Shown: positions 1 through 9,220, counted from the first letter of the stretch. The stretch is 64,000 nucleotides of DNA from an uncultured Massilia sp. (GCF_913773735.1 NZ_CAJYEB010000039.1:42241-106240), one strand, 5' to 3'. Notes: generated from the letters alone by a model not told the origin. Made by a program: numbers and translations.

Positions 1-28
1 GCGACGGCGCCCCGGCCTGACGGACGGC

Positions 29-65
29 GCAGGGGCCGGGCGGCCCCGCCGGCCCCTGCCATTTT
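29..65 (+). terminator. Rho-independent-type terminator of an upstream gene
   Basis: An 11-bp perfect stem (29-39 pairing with 49-59) with a 9-nt loop is followed by CATTTT. A TGA at 18-20 may be the stop codon of a gene that ends at the left edge of the window; too little of it is visible to identify it. Confidence 0.6.
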
Positions 66-137
66 CCTTGCTGCAAGACTAGAATACCGTCATGCCGGCG
101 TCCGCGCGGACGCCGGGACCGCAACCGAGGCATGACG

Positions 138-1235
138 ATGAACGCAGCAAGCAAGTTGACTCCCGCCGCGATCGGCAAGAAGTTCCCGATGATCGCCGCG
201 CGCTACGCATTGCACGGCGACCGGCCGATCGGCGCGCCGAGCGGCTTCGGCGCCGTCTGGAAGGCGCGCGACCTGTGGCTCGAGCGCGACGTGGCGCTGA
301 AGTTCAGCGACCGCGACATGGCCGACGAACTCTGCCTGTGCCGCGACATCGAGGGCCAGACCGTCAGGGTGTTCGACTACTTCCGCGCGGCGGACGACTG
401 GAACGCCTATGCGATGGAACTGCTGGAGGCGCCGTGGATGGGCGTCGGCCGCTTCATCCGCGCGCACCGCTACCGGCCCGACGACCTGCAGCATTATTTC
501 GACTGCTTCGAGATCGCGCGCAGCCTGCTGTCCGGCCTGGCGCAGATCCACGGCCGTCCCTACAGCCGCAAGCAGAAGTTCGTCCATGCCGACATCAAGC
601 CGGACAACCTGTTCCTGATGGTGAAGCCGAAGAAACGGCCGGACACGGTGTTCCGCATGCCGCCCGCGCAACGCCTCGTGAAGATCATCGACATGGGCAT
701 CGGCACCGCGCAGGGCAATCCGGTGCTGGCCTACACGCCCGGCTACGATTCGGGCGAACGGGTGGCGCGCCCCGGCGTGGACCTGTACGCGACGGCCATC
801 ACCTTCCTCGAACTGCTCACGGGCGAACGGCCGGATCACCACACGATGCGCCACAAGGCGCGCATCCGCAGGTTCGTCGACGAGATGCCGTCCGGCGCGG
901 CCCGCATCGACGCGCTGGCCGTCGAATTCGCCAGCAACTGCGCGAGCGCGTACACCCGGCCGGGCGAGACGGTGCGGGTGCACGCGCGCCACCTGGACGA
1001 GCAGGTGTTCGGCATCGGCGAACAGCGGCTGCTGGCCCTGCGCGCCATCCACAGGCATTGCCCGGGCGGCGGCCGCAAGGACGAACTGGCCGACCTGCTG
1101 TTCGGCGTCCTGGCGCGCCCCTGCGGCTGGCGCAACCGGACGACGCAGCGCATCGACACGCTCAAGGAGGTCGTGGCCGACCTGTACGGCGCCGGCCTGC
1201 TGGTGCTGCGCGGGCAGCGCTACTTCACGGCCTAG
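138..1235 (+). CDS. Divergent serine/threonine protein kinase
   Basis: This is a 365-residue soluble Hanks-type kinase. It has a glycine-rich loop (IGAPSGFGAVW, about 31-41), the ATP-anchoring lysine in DVALK (K55) and the catalytic loop HADIKPDN with D152. The metal-binding DFG is replaced by DMG (D185). No membrane segment, PASTA or other sensor domain is visible; the C-terminal 110 residues resemble no domain I know. An ATG at 132 is in frame, but the GAGG at 127-130 fits the ATG at 138 (7-nt spacing) much better. It is alone, convergent with the histidine kinase at 1243 and separated from it by 7 bp. Kinase activity is likely from the retained residues. The substrate is unknown. Confidence 0.8.
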   Translation: MNAASKLTPAAIGKKFPMIAARYALHGDRPIGAPSGFGAVWKARDLWLERDVALKFSDRDMADELCLCRDIEGQTVRVFDYFRAADDWNAYAMELLEAPWMGVGRFIRAHRYRPDDLQHYFDCFEIARSLLSGLAQIHGRPYSRKQKFVHADIKPDNLFLMVKPKKRPDTVFRMPPAQRLVKIIDMGIGTAQGNPVLAYTPGYDSGERVARPGVDLYATAITFLELLTGERPDHHTMRHKARIRRFVDEMPSGAARIDALAVEFASNCASAYTRPGETVRVHARHLDEQVFGIGEQRLLALRAIHRHCPGGGRKDELADLLFGVLARPCGWRNRTTQRIDTLKEVVADLYGAGLLVLRGQRYFTA

Positions 1236-1242
1236 GACGGTG

Positions 1243-2648
1243 TCAGGCGGCTGGACCGTGGCCGGGCGCGAACGTCACGGTGACGACGCATCCCTGGCCG
1301 TCGTCCTTGCGCCCCACCGCCACGGTGGCCTGGTGCTGGCTGGCGATCTCGCGCACGATGCTCAGGCCCAGGCCCGCGCCGTAGACGGCGCCCGCCTGCA
1401 GGCGGTAGTAGGGCAGGAAGATGCGCTCGGTTTCCTCCTCCGGGACCGGCACGCCGTCGTTCGCCACGCGCAGCAGCACCCTGCCCGCGCGCGCCAGCAC
1501 GGCGACGTCGACGTCGCCGCCGGCGGCGCCGTGCTGCGAGGCGTTGTCGATCAGGTTGCGCAGCAGCTGCTCCAGGCGGTAGCGGTCGCCCAGTACCTGC
1601 AGCGGCGCCTGCCCGTCGTCCTCCACGTCCAGGCCGATCGACTGGCCGCGCCGCTCCAGCAGCGGCGCTTCCAGCGACACGACGTCGCGGCAGACCTCGG
1701 CCAGCACCACCGGCTCGTGGCGCACCAGGTCCGTCTTCGACGCCAGCCGGCTGAAGGTCAGCAGCTGCTCGGCCAGCAGCGTGGTGCGGCGCAGGGCCGC
1801 GCTGGCCTCGGCCAGCGATTGCGCGCGCTCGGCGTCGTCGCCGGCGCGCTGGGCGTTCTGCACGTGCAGCTGGACGGCGGCGACCGGCGTGCGGATCTCG
1901 TGCGCGGCGGCGTCGATGAACTGCTGCTCGCGCTCGAAGGCGCGGCGCACCCGCAGCAGCAGGCTGTTCAACTCGTCCACCACCGGCGTCAGTTCGTCCG
2001 GCAGGCCGGCCTGCTCCACCGGTTCCAGCGATTCCGGCTCGCGCCCGGCGATGCGGTCCGCCAGCGTGCGCAGCGGCGCCAGGTTCGCCGTCAGCACCAG
2101 GTTGACCGCCACCACCAGCAGCAGGCCGCCGACGGCCAGCGGCAGCAGCACCGAGGTCCCGAGCTGCTCGACCATCTCCTCGCGCACCTCGTCCTTCTCG
2201 GCCACCTGCAGCCACACGTTCCCGGAGCGCAGCACGAACACCTGCCACAGCACGTCGTCGATGCGCTTCTCGGCGAAGCCCGGGGCGAACGGGCCGAAGG
2301 CGGCGGCCGGCGCCGAGGCCGAGCGCGCCAGCAGGCGGCCGTCCGCGCTCCAGACCTGGAACGCGATCTTGTGCTCGTACGGGTGGCCGTAGCGCGACGG
2401 CCCGCCGTGCAGGCCGATCTCCCTGGGGATCGGGATCTCGATCGGGGCGGCCACCGTGGCCGTCTCGAGCTGGTGCGCCGCCAGCGACTCCAGCACGCGC
2501 GCGGAACTGGCCAGGCGCGCGCTGAAGAATTCCTGCGACTCGTGGCGCGCGAACAGGTGCGCGGCGACCGCCGTGGCGCCGAGCACCAGGAGCAGGCACG
2601 CCATGGTGCGCGTGACCAGGCGCTGGCGGATCGAATAGCGGCCCGCCC

Positions 2649-2652
<4 letters not shown>
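1243..2652 (-). CDS. Two-component sensor histidine kinase, QseC/PmrB-like
   Basis: This 469-residue inner-membrane kinase has a first membrane segment at about 16-35, a periplasmic region of about 130 residues, a second membrane segment at about 165-188, a HAMP-like linker, and the phosphoacceptor motif HEIRTP with H251. An N box (NLIDNASQHG) and a G box (GAGLGLSIV) complete the ATPase domain. Its ATG overlaps the stop of the response regulator upstream (ATGA, 2649-2652), so the two are translationally coupled. It is the last gene of the minus-strand run that begins at 7607. By position and family it should respond to an envelope or periplasmic signal and act on the adjacent regulator. The signal cannot be read from the sequence. 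Confidence 0.92.
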
Positions 2653-3314
<662 letters not shown>

Positions 3315-3339
3315 GGTTGCTCCAGGAGTGATGCGGTGA

Positions 3340-3978
3340 TTATCGACGCTTGGCGGCGATCTTTTCAAGCAGCGCGTCGATTTCCTTGCGGCGCCCCTCG
3401 TCGGCCAGCTTGCGCCCGGCCCGCGGCGGCGCCTGCAGCGCCTTGCGCAGGTAGGTCTCGGCCTCGTCGTACTTGCCGTTGCGGAACAGGTAGTCGCCAT
3501 AGAAGTAGTTGGCGTCGATGCTGGCCGGGTCGACGGCCAGGCCCTGCTTCAGGTTCTCCACCGCCTTCTTGTCGTCGCCGAAGCCGATCGGCCAGCCCGG
3601 CACCTGGTAGTACAGGCTGCCCAGGCTCGTGTAGGCCGAGCCGGACAGGGCCTGGCGGTCGATCTTCAGCGCCGACTCGAAGTCCTTGCGCGCGTCCTTG
3701 GCCAGGCCGAGCGCACCCAGGCCGCCCTTGGCGCCGGCATAGCTGGCCACGACGATGCCGTGCCAGATCAGCACCTCGGCGCGGTCCGGATAGCGCGCCA
3801 GCGTCTGGTCGGCCTCGGCGGCCAGCGCCTGGAAGCCGCGTTCCTGCTCGGCGGCCGGCGTGGCGTACTTGATTTCGGCCCAGCGCTGCTGCAGGCGGGC
3901 GACGGCGTCGTCGGCGGGCGCCGCGAACGCGGCGGTCGCGACGAGGGCGGCCATCGCGGCCGGGAGGGTTTTGTACAT
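3340..3978 (-). CDS. Secreted TPR-repeat protein
   Basis: This 212-residue protein begins with a signal peptide (about 1-20, cleaving near AFAAPA). Helical repeats typical of TPRs follow: the segments around ALKIDRQALSGSAYTSLGSLYY, LAVDPASIDANYFYGDYLFRNG and YDEAETYLRKALQ match the TPR pattern. The start at 3978 has an excellent AGGAGA upstream and lies 14 bp after the SDR stop. It probably sits in the periplasm as a scaffold or binding partner for products of the operon. No catalytic motif is visible. Its place between the SDR and the two-component genes suggests a role in the same process, unproven. Confidence 0.8.
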   Translation of the reverse strand: MYKTLPAAMAALVATAAFAAPADDAVARLQQRWAEIKYATPAAEQERGFQALAAEADQTLARYPDRAEVLIWHGIVVASYAGAKGGLGALGLAKDARKDFESALKIDRQALSGSAYTSLGSLYYQVPGWPIGFGDDKKAVENLKQGLAVDPASIDANYFYGDYLFRNGKYDEAETYLRKALQAPPRAGRKLADEGRRKEIDALLEKIAAKRR

Positions 3979-3992
3979 GGTTGTCTCCTTGC

Positions 3993-4781
3993 TCATTCGG
4001 GAAGGTGCTTGCGGATCACGGGCAGTTGCCCGCGGATGGCGCGGTCGGGCACGGACGGCAGCAGCTGGTTGACCAGCACCAGCAGCGCTTCCTTGAAGCC
4101 GGGCTTGCGCTCCCAGCCGCCGCCGTCGAGGAAGGCGAGCAGCTGGCGCGCGGCGTCCTCGGGACTGTCGACCGGCACGCCCATCTCGGCGTTCATCGCC
4201 TCGACGGCGCCGCGGTTGATGGCGGTGCGCGTCGCGCGCGGGATGAAGTGGCGCACGTCGACCCCGGTATCGGCCAGCTCGCGCCGCAGCGCCTGGGTGA
4301 AGCCGCGCAGCCCGGCCTTGCTGGCGCAATAGCCGGCGAAGCCCGGATAGCCGAGGTAGGCGAACAGCGAGCCGACGTTGACGACCTGCGCCGGCGCCTG
4401 GGCGCGCAGCTGCGGCAGCAGGCGCTGGGTCAGCAGCATCGGCGCCAGCAGGTTGGTATCGAGCAGGCCGCGCAGGGCGTCCGCGTCCTGGGTGGCGAAG
4501 GCGTGGAAATCGTTGGCGCCGGCATTGTTGACCAGCAGGTTGCAGCCGCCGAGCCGGCGCGCCAGCGCCTCCAGCTGCGCCAGCGTCGCCTCCTGCGTCA
4601 GGTCGCCGCACACCACGTGCGCCCGGTCCGGGCCGAGCCGCTCGCGCAGCGCGGCCAGCGGCGCGGCGTTGCGCCCGGCCAGCACCAGCCATTCGCACCG
4701 CGGCGCCAGCGCCACGGCCAGCGCCTGGCCGATCCCGCCCGAGGCGCCGGTGAGCACCAGTTTCCATCGACGTTGCGTCAT
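3993..4781 (-). CDS. Short-chain dehydrogenase/reductase
   Basis: This is a 262-residue classical SDR. The Rossmann motif TGASGGIG is at the N terminus, NNAG near the middle, and the catalytic Ser (NVGSLFAYLG) and YCASK follow in order. It should reduce or oxidise a carbonyl/hydroxyl group with NAD(P)H. An in-frame ATG exists at 4808, but the ATG at 4781 follows GGGAGG by 7 nt and sits 1 bp after the stop of the upstream gene, so it is preferred. Its partners (acyl-activating ligase, heme-oxygenase-like protein, hemolysin-like protein) suggest it works on a fatty-acid-derived intermediate. That is inference from context. Confidence 0.85.
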   Translation of the reverse strand: MTQRRWKLVLTGASGGIGQALAVALAPRCEWLVLAGRNAAPLAALRERLGPDRAHVVCGDLTQEATLAQLEALARRLGGCNLLVNNAGANDFHAFATQDADALRGLLDTNLLAPMLLTQRLLPQLRAQAPAQVVNVGSLFAYLGYPGFAGYCASKAGLRGFTQALRRELADTGVDVRHFIPRATRTAINRGAVEAMNAEMGVPVDSPEDAARQLLAFLDGGGWERKPGFKEALLVLVNQLLPSVPDRAIRGQLPVIRKHLPE

Positions 4782-4782
4782 C

Positions 4783-5466
4783 TCATGCCTCCCTGGCGGC
4801 GTCGGCACCGGCGTCGGCGCCGCGCGGCAGCGCGCGGAAGATGTCGCCGTACAGCCGGTAGATCATGCGCGCGGCGTGCACGACGGCCTCGCGGTCGTCG
4901 GGCCGCTCGACGCGGTTCATCAGCCCCTCGAAGAAGGCCACGTGACCGAGGTCGAGGCTGCCGTGCGAGGTCAGGTAGGTGAACGCTTCCTGCGGCAGGT
5001 CCAGCGCCAGGCGCATGGTGTCGGCCGCCTGGGTGGCCAGCGCCGTGCTGGTCCCTTCCAGCACGTGCACCATGCCGAAGAAGGCGACCGGGTTGCCACG
5101 ATCGATCTGGTGGTAGGCATAGGCGACCATCACTTCGGTGGCCGGATGCGGGCGCGAGTTGCGCACCAGCGAGGGGCTGCCGCCGCAGGCCGCGATGTCG
5201 GCCAGGATCCACTCCTCGTGGCCGAGTTCTTCCTCGATGTATTCGGCGACCGCCTTGCGCAGCCAGCCGTGCTCGTCGTCGAGCCGGCTGCCGCAGGCCA
5301 TCAGCAGCGGCACGGTGTGCTTCACGTGGTGGTAGGCCTGCGTGAGGAAAGCGATGTACTGCCCGGTGACGATCTCGCCGCGCAGCGCGTCCTGGATCAC
5401 GGGAATGGAAAACAGCTGCTGGCGATCCGCTTCGGTACGCTGGCGCAGGGTGTCGTAGAACCGCAT
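4783..5466 (-). CDS. Heme-oxygenase-like (TenA/PqqC-fold) putative non-heme iron enzyme
   Basis: This 227-residue all-helical protein belongs to the TenA/iron-containing redox (heme-oxygenase-like) superfamily. Candidate metal ligands are visible: EEELGHEEW in one core helix, a Glu in VHVLEGTS, and HGSLDLGH, an HxxxDxxH pattern like that of the third core helix of heme-oxygenase-like diiron oxygenases/oxidases such as CADD and SznF. TenA thiaminases lack this set. The ATG at 5466 has GGAG 6 nt upstream and overlaps the ligase gene's end by position (ligase stop at 5468). Encoded directly after an acyl-activating ligase, it may oxidise or cleave an activated fatty acid. The reaction is inference. 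Confidence 0.78.
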   Translation of the reverse strand: MRFYDTLRQRTEADRQQLFSIPVIQDALRGEIVTGQYIAFLTQAYHHVKHTVPLLMACGSRLDDEHGWLRKAVAEYIEEELGHEEWILADIAACGGSPSLVRNSRPHPATEVMVAYAYHQIDRGNPVAFFGMVHVLEGTSTALATQAADTMRLALDLPQEAFTYLTSHGSLDLGHVAFFEGLMNRVERPDDREAVVHAARMIYRLYGDIFRALPRGADAGADAAREA

Positions 5467-5467
5467 G

Positions 5468-6982
5468 TCAATCTCCAATGGTGGGGGTCCGGTAAAGCCG
5501 TTCGATGCTGGCGGCGCAGCGCGCGGCGGCGGCGTCGCGGCGCAGCCGGCCGTTGGCGGTGGCGGTGCCGTCCGCCTCGCCGAACGGCGCGCTGCGGAAC
5601 CAGGCCTGCACGCGCGCATAGTCCGGCAGCGCGCGGTTGGCGGCGGCGACGGCGGCCTCGATGGCGGCGTCCGGCACGTCCGCGCGCAGCGGCACGATGG
5701 CGGCCACCAGGAACGGGCGCGCGTCGCCGACCACCAGCGCCTGGGCGACCACGCCGCTGCCCAGCAGCAGCGCCTCCGGCCACTCGGGCGAGACGTTGCG
5801 GCCGAACGCCGTCACCAGCACGTTCTTCTTGCGACCGTCGATGTGCAGGTAGCCGTCGGCGTCGAGGTGGCCGAGGTCGCCGGTGCCGAGCCAGCCGCCG
5901 GCGGGGGCAGCTGAGGCAGCGGAGGCAACTGAGGCACCCGAGGCGGCGGGCACGTCGGCGGCGCCCAGGTAACCGACCATCGCGCCACCGCCGACCTCGA
6001 TCTCGCCGTCCGCGGCGATGCGCACGGCGCGGTTGGGCAGCGGCCGGCCGGCGCTGCCGGGGCGGTCCTGGCCGGGCAGGTTCAGCGCCACGACGGAACC
6101 GCATTCCGACAGGCCGTAGCCTTCGTAGACGGGAAAACCCTTGGCGCGCGCCGCCGCGATCAGCGCCGGCGGCGTCTTGGCGCCGCCCACGGCGATGAAT
6201 TTCAGCGTGCGCAGGCGCGCATCGTGCGGCGCGGCCGCGGCGACCAGCGCCAGCAGCATCTGCGGCAGCAGGATCACGCTCTCGGCGCGCTCGCGCGCGA
6301 TCGTCTCCAGGCACGTGACGGGGTCGAAGCGCGCCGCGCCGGACAGGCCCGTCTGCGCCAGCGGCAGGCAGACGTTGACAGCCCCGGACAGCAGCGCCGT
6401 GTAGACGCCCGCGATGTTTTCCAGCAGCACCGACAGCGGCAGCAGGTTCAGGTGGCGCCGCACCTGCAGGCCGGCCAGGGCGTCGGCCAGCACGGCGGCC
6501 AGCTCCCACTGCTGGCCGGCGCTCAGGCACACGCCCTTGGGCTGGGCCGTCGTGCCGGACGTGAAAGTGACCTTCTGCACGCCCGGCGGCACGACCATGG
6601 CCGGCGCCGGTCCGGCGTACAGGGCCAGCCCGGTGGCGCCGGCCACGGGGCGACCGAAGCCGAGCATGCCGGCATGCTCGGCGCTGCGGCAGAACAGGCC
6701 TTCCACGCCGGCGGTCGCGAGCGCGTGCCGCCACTGGGCCGGCGTGAAGAACGACGGCAGCGGCACCAGCGTCATCTCCGCCTGCTGCGCGGCCAGGTCG
6801 GCGGCGATCCAGTCGGGCCCGTTGTCGGCCAGGATGCCGAGCGCGGCGCCCGGCCGGAACGAGGCGCGCAGCACCTGCGCCAGCACGTCGACGCGCCGTG
6901 CCAGCTTGTCCGCGCTCCATTCTCCCTCGGCGCCCGCCAGCGCCACGCCTGCGGCGGCGACACCCTCACGCCAGTTGCGCAT
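5468..6982 (-). CDS. AMP-forming acyl ligase (ANL superfamily)
   Basis: This 504-residue cytosolic enzyme has the ANL P-loop (TFTSGTTAQPKG), the acyl-site motif YEGYGLSECG and the GTGDLGHLDADGYLHIDGRKKN hinge region, so it should activate a carboxylate (probably a medium or long acyl chain) as acyl-AMP. At the C-terminal A10 position, where a catalytic Lys normally occurs, it reads NGRLRR. An Ala/Ser-rich insertion (about 366-382) precedes the hinge. The ATG at 6982 overlaps the end of the hemolysin-like gene by 17 bp. A longer start at 7027 would lie inside that gene. The cassette order is conserved-looking and the genes are probably co-translated. Confidence 0.85.
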   Translation of the reverse strand: MRNWREGVAAAGVALAGAEGEWSADKLARRVDVLAQVLRASFRPGAALGILADNGPDWIAADLAAQQAEMTLVPLPSFFTPAQWRHALATAGVEGLFCRSAEHAGMLGFGRPVAGATGLALYAGPAPAMVVPPGVQKVTFTSGTTAQPKGVCLSAGQQWELAAVLADALAGLQVRRHLNLLPLSVLLENIAGVYTALLSGAVNVCLPLAQTGLSGAARFDPVTCLETIARERAESVILLPQMLLALVAAAAPHDARLRTLKFIAVGGAKTPPALIAAARAKGFPVYEGYGLSECGSVVALNLPGQDRPGSAGRPLPNRAVRIAADGEIEVGGGAMVGYLGAADVPAASGASVASAASAAPAGGWLGTGDLGHLDADGYLHIDGRKKNVLVTAFGRNVSPEWPEALLLGSGVVAQALVVGDARPFLVAAIVPLRADVPDAAIEAAVAAANRALPDYARVQAWFRSAPFGEADGTATANGRLRRDAAAARCAASIERLYRTPTIGD

Positions 6983-7607
6983 GGCCGAATCCGATGTTGC
7001 CGAACATGACTTGCGGCCGGGTCGCATAGTAACTGCCCCAGTCGCGGCCGGCCTCGCCCAGGCGCGCCGGATCGGCCGGCGCCAGCACGGTCGGCACCAG
7101 GCGCAGGCGTGCGAAGGAGTTCAGCAGCGCCTGGGTGGCCGTGAACGTGACCCAGACGAGCCCCTGCTGGTGCAGGTGGCGCGTCATGGCGACGATCAGG
7201 GCGCGCGCTGCGCCCACGTTGGCGCCCGCCAGGTTGCCGACCTCGACGACGTCGGCGCGCGCCACCGGCCCGCCCGCGTGGGCGCCGATCGCCGCCTCGA
7301 CCGGCAGGTCCAGGTACTGCTCCAGGAACAGCATGCCGTCGCGCGCCCGGGTGTAGCCGAGCGCCGCGATCCAGCGTCCGCAGGCGTCGCGGCAACCGGC
7401 CAGCGTCTGGCAGAAGTGCTGGACGCGGGCGCCGTAGACGCGCGCGAACTCGGCCGCGATGAAGGCTTCCAGCGAGCGCCGCTCGGGGTGCCCCGGCGGC
7501 ACGACTTCGAGCCGGCAGGCGCCCTGGACGGGCCAGGCGCTCCCGGCGTTCTCGGCGCCGGCGGCGCCATGGGCGCACGCCGCCGCGGATGGCAGGACGA
7601 TGGACAC
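6966..7607 (-). CDS. Thermostable hemolysin (T_hemolysin) family protein
   Basis: This 213-residue protein matches the family named after the Vibrio delta thermostable hemolysin: an N-terminal acidic segment, ARADVVEVGNLAG in the middle, and a LVWVTFTATQALLNSFARL stretch. The fold is thought to resemble GNAT-type acyltransferases, so 'hemolysin' may be a misnomer. There is no signal peptide. The start is GTG at 7607, with GGGAG 6 nt upstream. It is the first gene of the run to 1243 and lies downstream of the phased TTAA box at 7637-7670. An acyl-transfer role with the adjacent acyl ligase is inference. Confidence 0.8.
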   Translation of the reverse strand: MSIVLPSAAACAHGAAGAENAGSAWPVQGACRLEVVPPGHPERRSLEAFIAAEFARVYGARVQHFCQTLAGCRDACGRWIAALGYTRARDGMLFLEQYLDLPVEAAIGAHAGGPVARADVVEVGNLAGANVGAARALIVAMTRHLHQQGLVWVTFTATQALLNSFARLRLVPTVLAPADPARLGEAGRDWGSYYATRPQVMFGNIGFGHAQLA

Positions 7608-7636
7608 AGGTTTCTCCCGTTGTTGATTCGGGACAA

Positions 7637-7670
7637 AATTTATGCGGGCAACATTAAGGCCAGATTAATC
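7637..7670 (-). promoter_or_regulatory. 11-bp-phased TTAA box and -10 of the hemolysin-ligase-HDO operon
   Basis: ATTAAG (7653-7658) and ATTAAT (7664-7669) are spaced exactly 11 bp, the hexamer-N5-hexamer pattern of PmrA/QseB/ColR-type boxes. Reading the minus strand, nine bases after the proximal half-site comes TAAATT (7642-7637), a plausible -10. The same nine-base spacing occurs at both promoters near 11.1 kb. The operon itself encodes an OmpR-family regulator (2649-3314). Confidence 0.55.
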
Positions 7671-7694
7671 GAGGATAAGCGCGAGGATAAGCGC
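7671..7694. repeat. Two tandem copies of GAGGATAAGCGC
   Basis: The 12-mer occurs at 7671-7682 and again at 7683-7694, directly next to the phased box. It is too short to assign a role. It could be replication slippage or an upstream regulator site. Confidence 0.6.
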
Positions 7695-7765
7695 GGGCAT
7701 GCCCGCGACCATGCGCCCGGCCTGGCGCCGGCACCGTCGAGCCTGCGTGGCCACCCGGCGTACCC

Positions 7766-7779
7766 CTGATGCATATCAA
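7766..7779 (+). promoter_or_regulatory. FNR/Anr-type site upstream of the HAF-repeat gene
   Basis: CTGAT-GCAT-ATCAA matches the FNR/Anr consensus TTGAT-N4-ATCAA at 9 of 10 positions. A weak -10 (TAGCGT, 7801-7806) would place the start near 7813, so the site would be centred near -41, the class II activator position. Low-oxygen activation of the gene at 7843 is therefore plausible. Confidence 0.5.
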
Positions 7780-7842
7780 ACGATGCGGACGGGGGCCACT
7801 TAGCGTGGGAGGACGTCCTCTTTCCTGCATCGTGAGGTGACC

Positions 7843-8877
7843 ATGATCGGCTGTCTGAAGGCATTCGCCACCGGGGTCGCCGCCCTGCTGCTCGCGGCGC
7901 CGCCCGCCCCCGCCGGCGCTGCCCAGGCGGGCCAGGCGGCCGAGCGGCCGGGGCCGGCCTACCGCATCGTCGCGCCCGAGGTGCCGGTGCACGCCATCAA
8001 CAACCGCGGCCAGGCGATCGGCAACGTCGTCACGGCGACCGGCGTCGAGCACGGCTTCATCGAGACCGACGGGGTGCGCACGGATATCGGCTCGCTCGGC
8101 GGCTACAGCCGGGCCGACGCCCTCAACGACCGCGGCGAGGTGGCCGGGGTATCGCTCGGCGTCGACGGCCTCGACCACCTGGTCCTGTACGCGGACGGCG
8201 TGCTGCGCGACCTGGGGCCGCTGGGCGCGAGCGCCCGCGTCGTCGGCCTGAACGAGCGCGGCGAGATCGCCGGCAACCACGTGCCGCCCGGCAGGGACAA
8301 CGTCCCGTTCCTGTACACGGGCGGCCGCCTGCGCGAACTCGTGCCGCCGGACAAGACCAACGACGCCTTCGCCCAGGCCCTCAACGCGCGCGGCCAGGTG
8401 GCGGGCAGCGCCGCGACCGAGGACGCCGTCGTCTGGCAGGGCGACCGCATCGACGTCATCGGGACACGGATCGCCGGCTGGAGCCGGCCGGCCGACATCA
8501 ACGACCGCGGCGACGTCGTCGGCACGGCCGCCCTGCCCGGGTCCGCGGGTCCGAACGACGGCCGCGCCTTTCTCTACCGTGGCGGCCGGACCGTCGACCT
8601 GGGCACGCTGGGCGGACCGTTCGCCTACGCGCTCGCCGTCAACAACCGCGGCCAGGTGGTCGGCGGCGCCAATGTCCGCTGGCTCGCCAGCGACGCCTTC
8701 CTGTACGAACACGGCGTCATGCGCAACCTCAACGACCTGGTCGTGCCCGGCACCGGCTGGCGGCTCGAGGCGGCCGTCGCGATCAACGACCGCGGCCAGA
8801 TCCTGTCCTGGGCGACCCGCGGCACGGACGAATACCGGATCGTCAGGCTCGAACCGCTGGCGCGGCCGCAGCGCTGA
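7843..8877 (+). CDS. Secreted HAF-repeat protein
   Basis: This 344-residue protein has a signal peptide (about 1-26, ending near PAPAGAA) and then at least six imperfect HAF-type repeats. In each, an INNRGQAIG/LNDRGEVAG-like strand is followed by a hydrophobic strand and a DLGxLGG turn, as in GSLGGYSRADALNDRGEVAG and LGTLGGPFAYALAVNNRGQVVG. HAF repeats probably form a beta-propeller-like extracellular structure of unknown function. GAGG at 7834-7837 favours the ATG at 7843 over the in-frame GTG at 7837. An FNR-like site lies at 7766. The damaged relative directly downstream suggests a former pair of paralogues. Confidence 0.82.
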   Translation: MIGCLKAFATGVAALLLAAPPAPAGAAQAGQAAERPGPAYRIVAPEVPVHAINNRGQAIGNVVTATGVEHGFIETDGVRTDIGSLGGYSRADALNDRGEVAGVSLGVDGLDHLVLYADGVLRDLGPLGASARVVGLNERGEIAGNHVPPGRDNVPFLYTGGRLRELVPPDKTNDAFAQALNARGQVAGSAATEDAVVWQGDRIDVIGTRIAGWSRPADINDRGDVVGTAALPGSAGPNDGRAFLYRGGRTVDLGTLGGPFAYALAVNNRGQVVGGANVRWLASDAFLYEHGVMRNLNDLVVPGTGWRLEAAVAINDRGQILSWATRGTDEYRIVRLEPLARPQR

Positions 8878-8927
8878 AGCGCCGGCAGCACCGTCGCGCC
8901 CGCCCGCCGACCCCGAGCAGTCCCTCA

Positions 8928-9220
8928 TGCCCATCGCCCCCATCGTCCCCGCCCGGCGCCGGGCTCGCGTGCGCGGCGGCGGCGGTCGCGCTGGCGGCCC
9001 TGCCGGCCAGCGCCGCACCAACTTCCGCCACGGCCCCGCCGGCTGGACCGCCGACTACGCCCTCGACATCAACGACGCCTGGCAGGTGCTGGCGGTGCTG
9101 TGCCACGACGTCGCGGGCGTGCGCAGCTGCCGCACGGGACGGCTGGAGCCGCCGCCCGGGACCGGCGACTACAAGATCCCGCCGTTCATCCGGCGCCTCG
9201 GCGAGGGCTGGGCGCCGTGA
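8928..9220 (+). pseudogene. Frameshifted remnant of a second HAF-type secreted protein
   Basis: The reading frame from ATG 8928 starts with an Arg/Gly-rich stretch that makes no sense as protein. The +1 frame over about 8950-9017 reads a good signal peptide (GLACAAAAVALAALPASAA). The ATG frame then resumes with TADYALDINDAWQVLAVLC and RSCRTGRLEPP, which looks like the last HAF repeat and C terminus. So signal peptide and mature tail are in different frames and the repeats between them are missing. The end overlaps the convergent cupin gene. A functional short protein is unlikely but not excluded. Confidence 0.4.
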
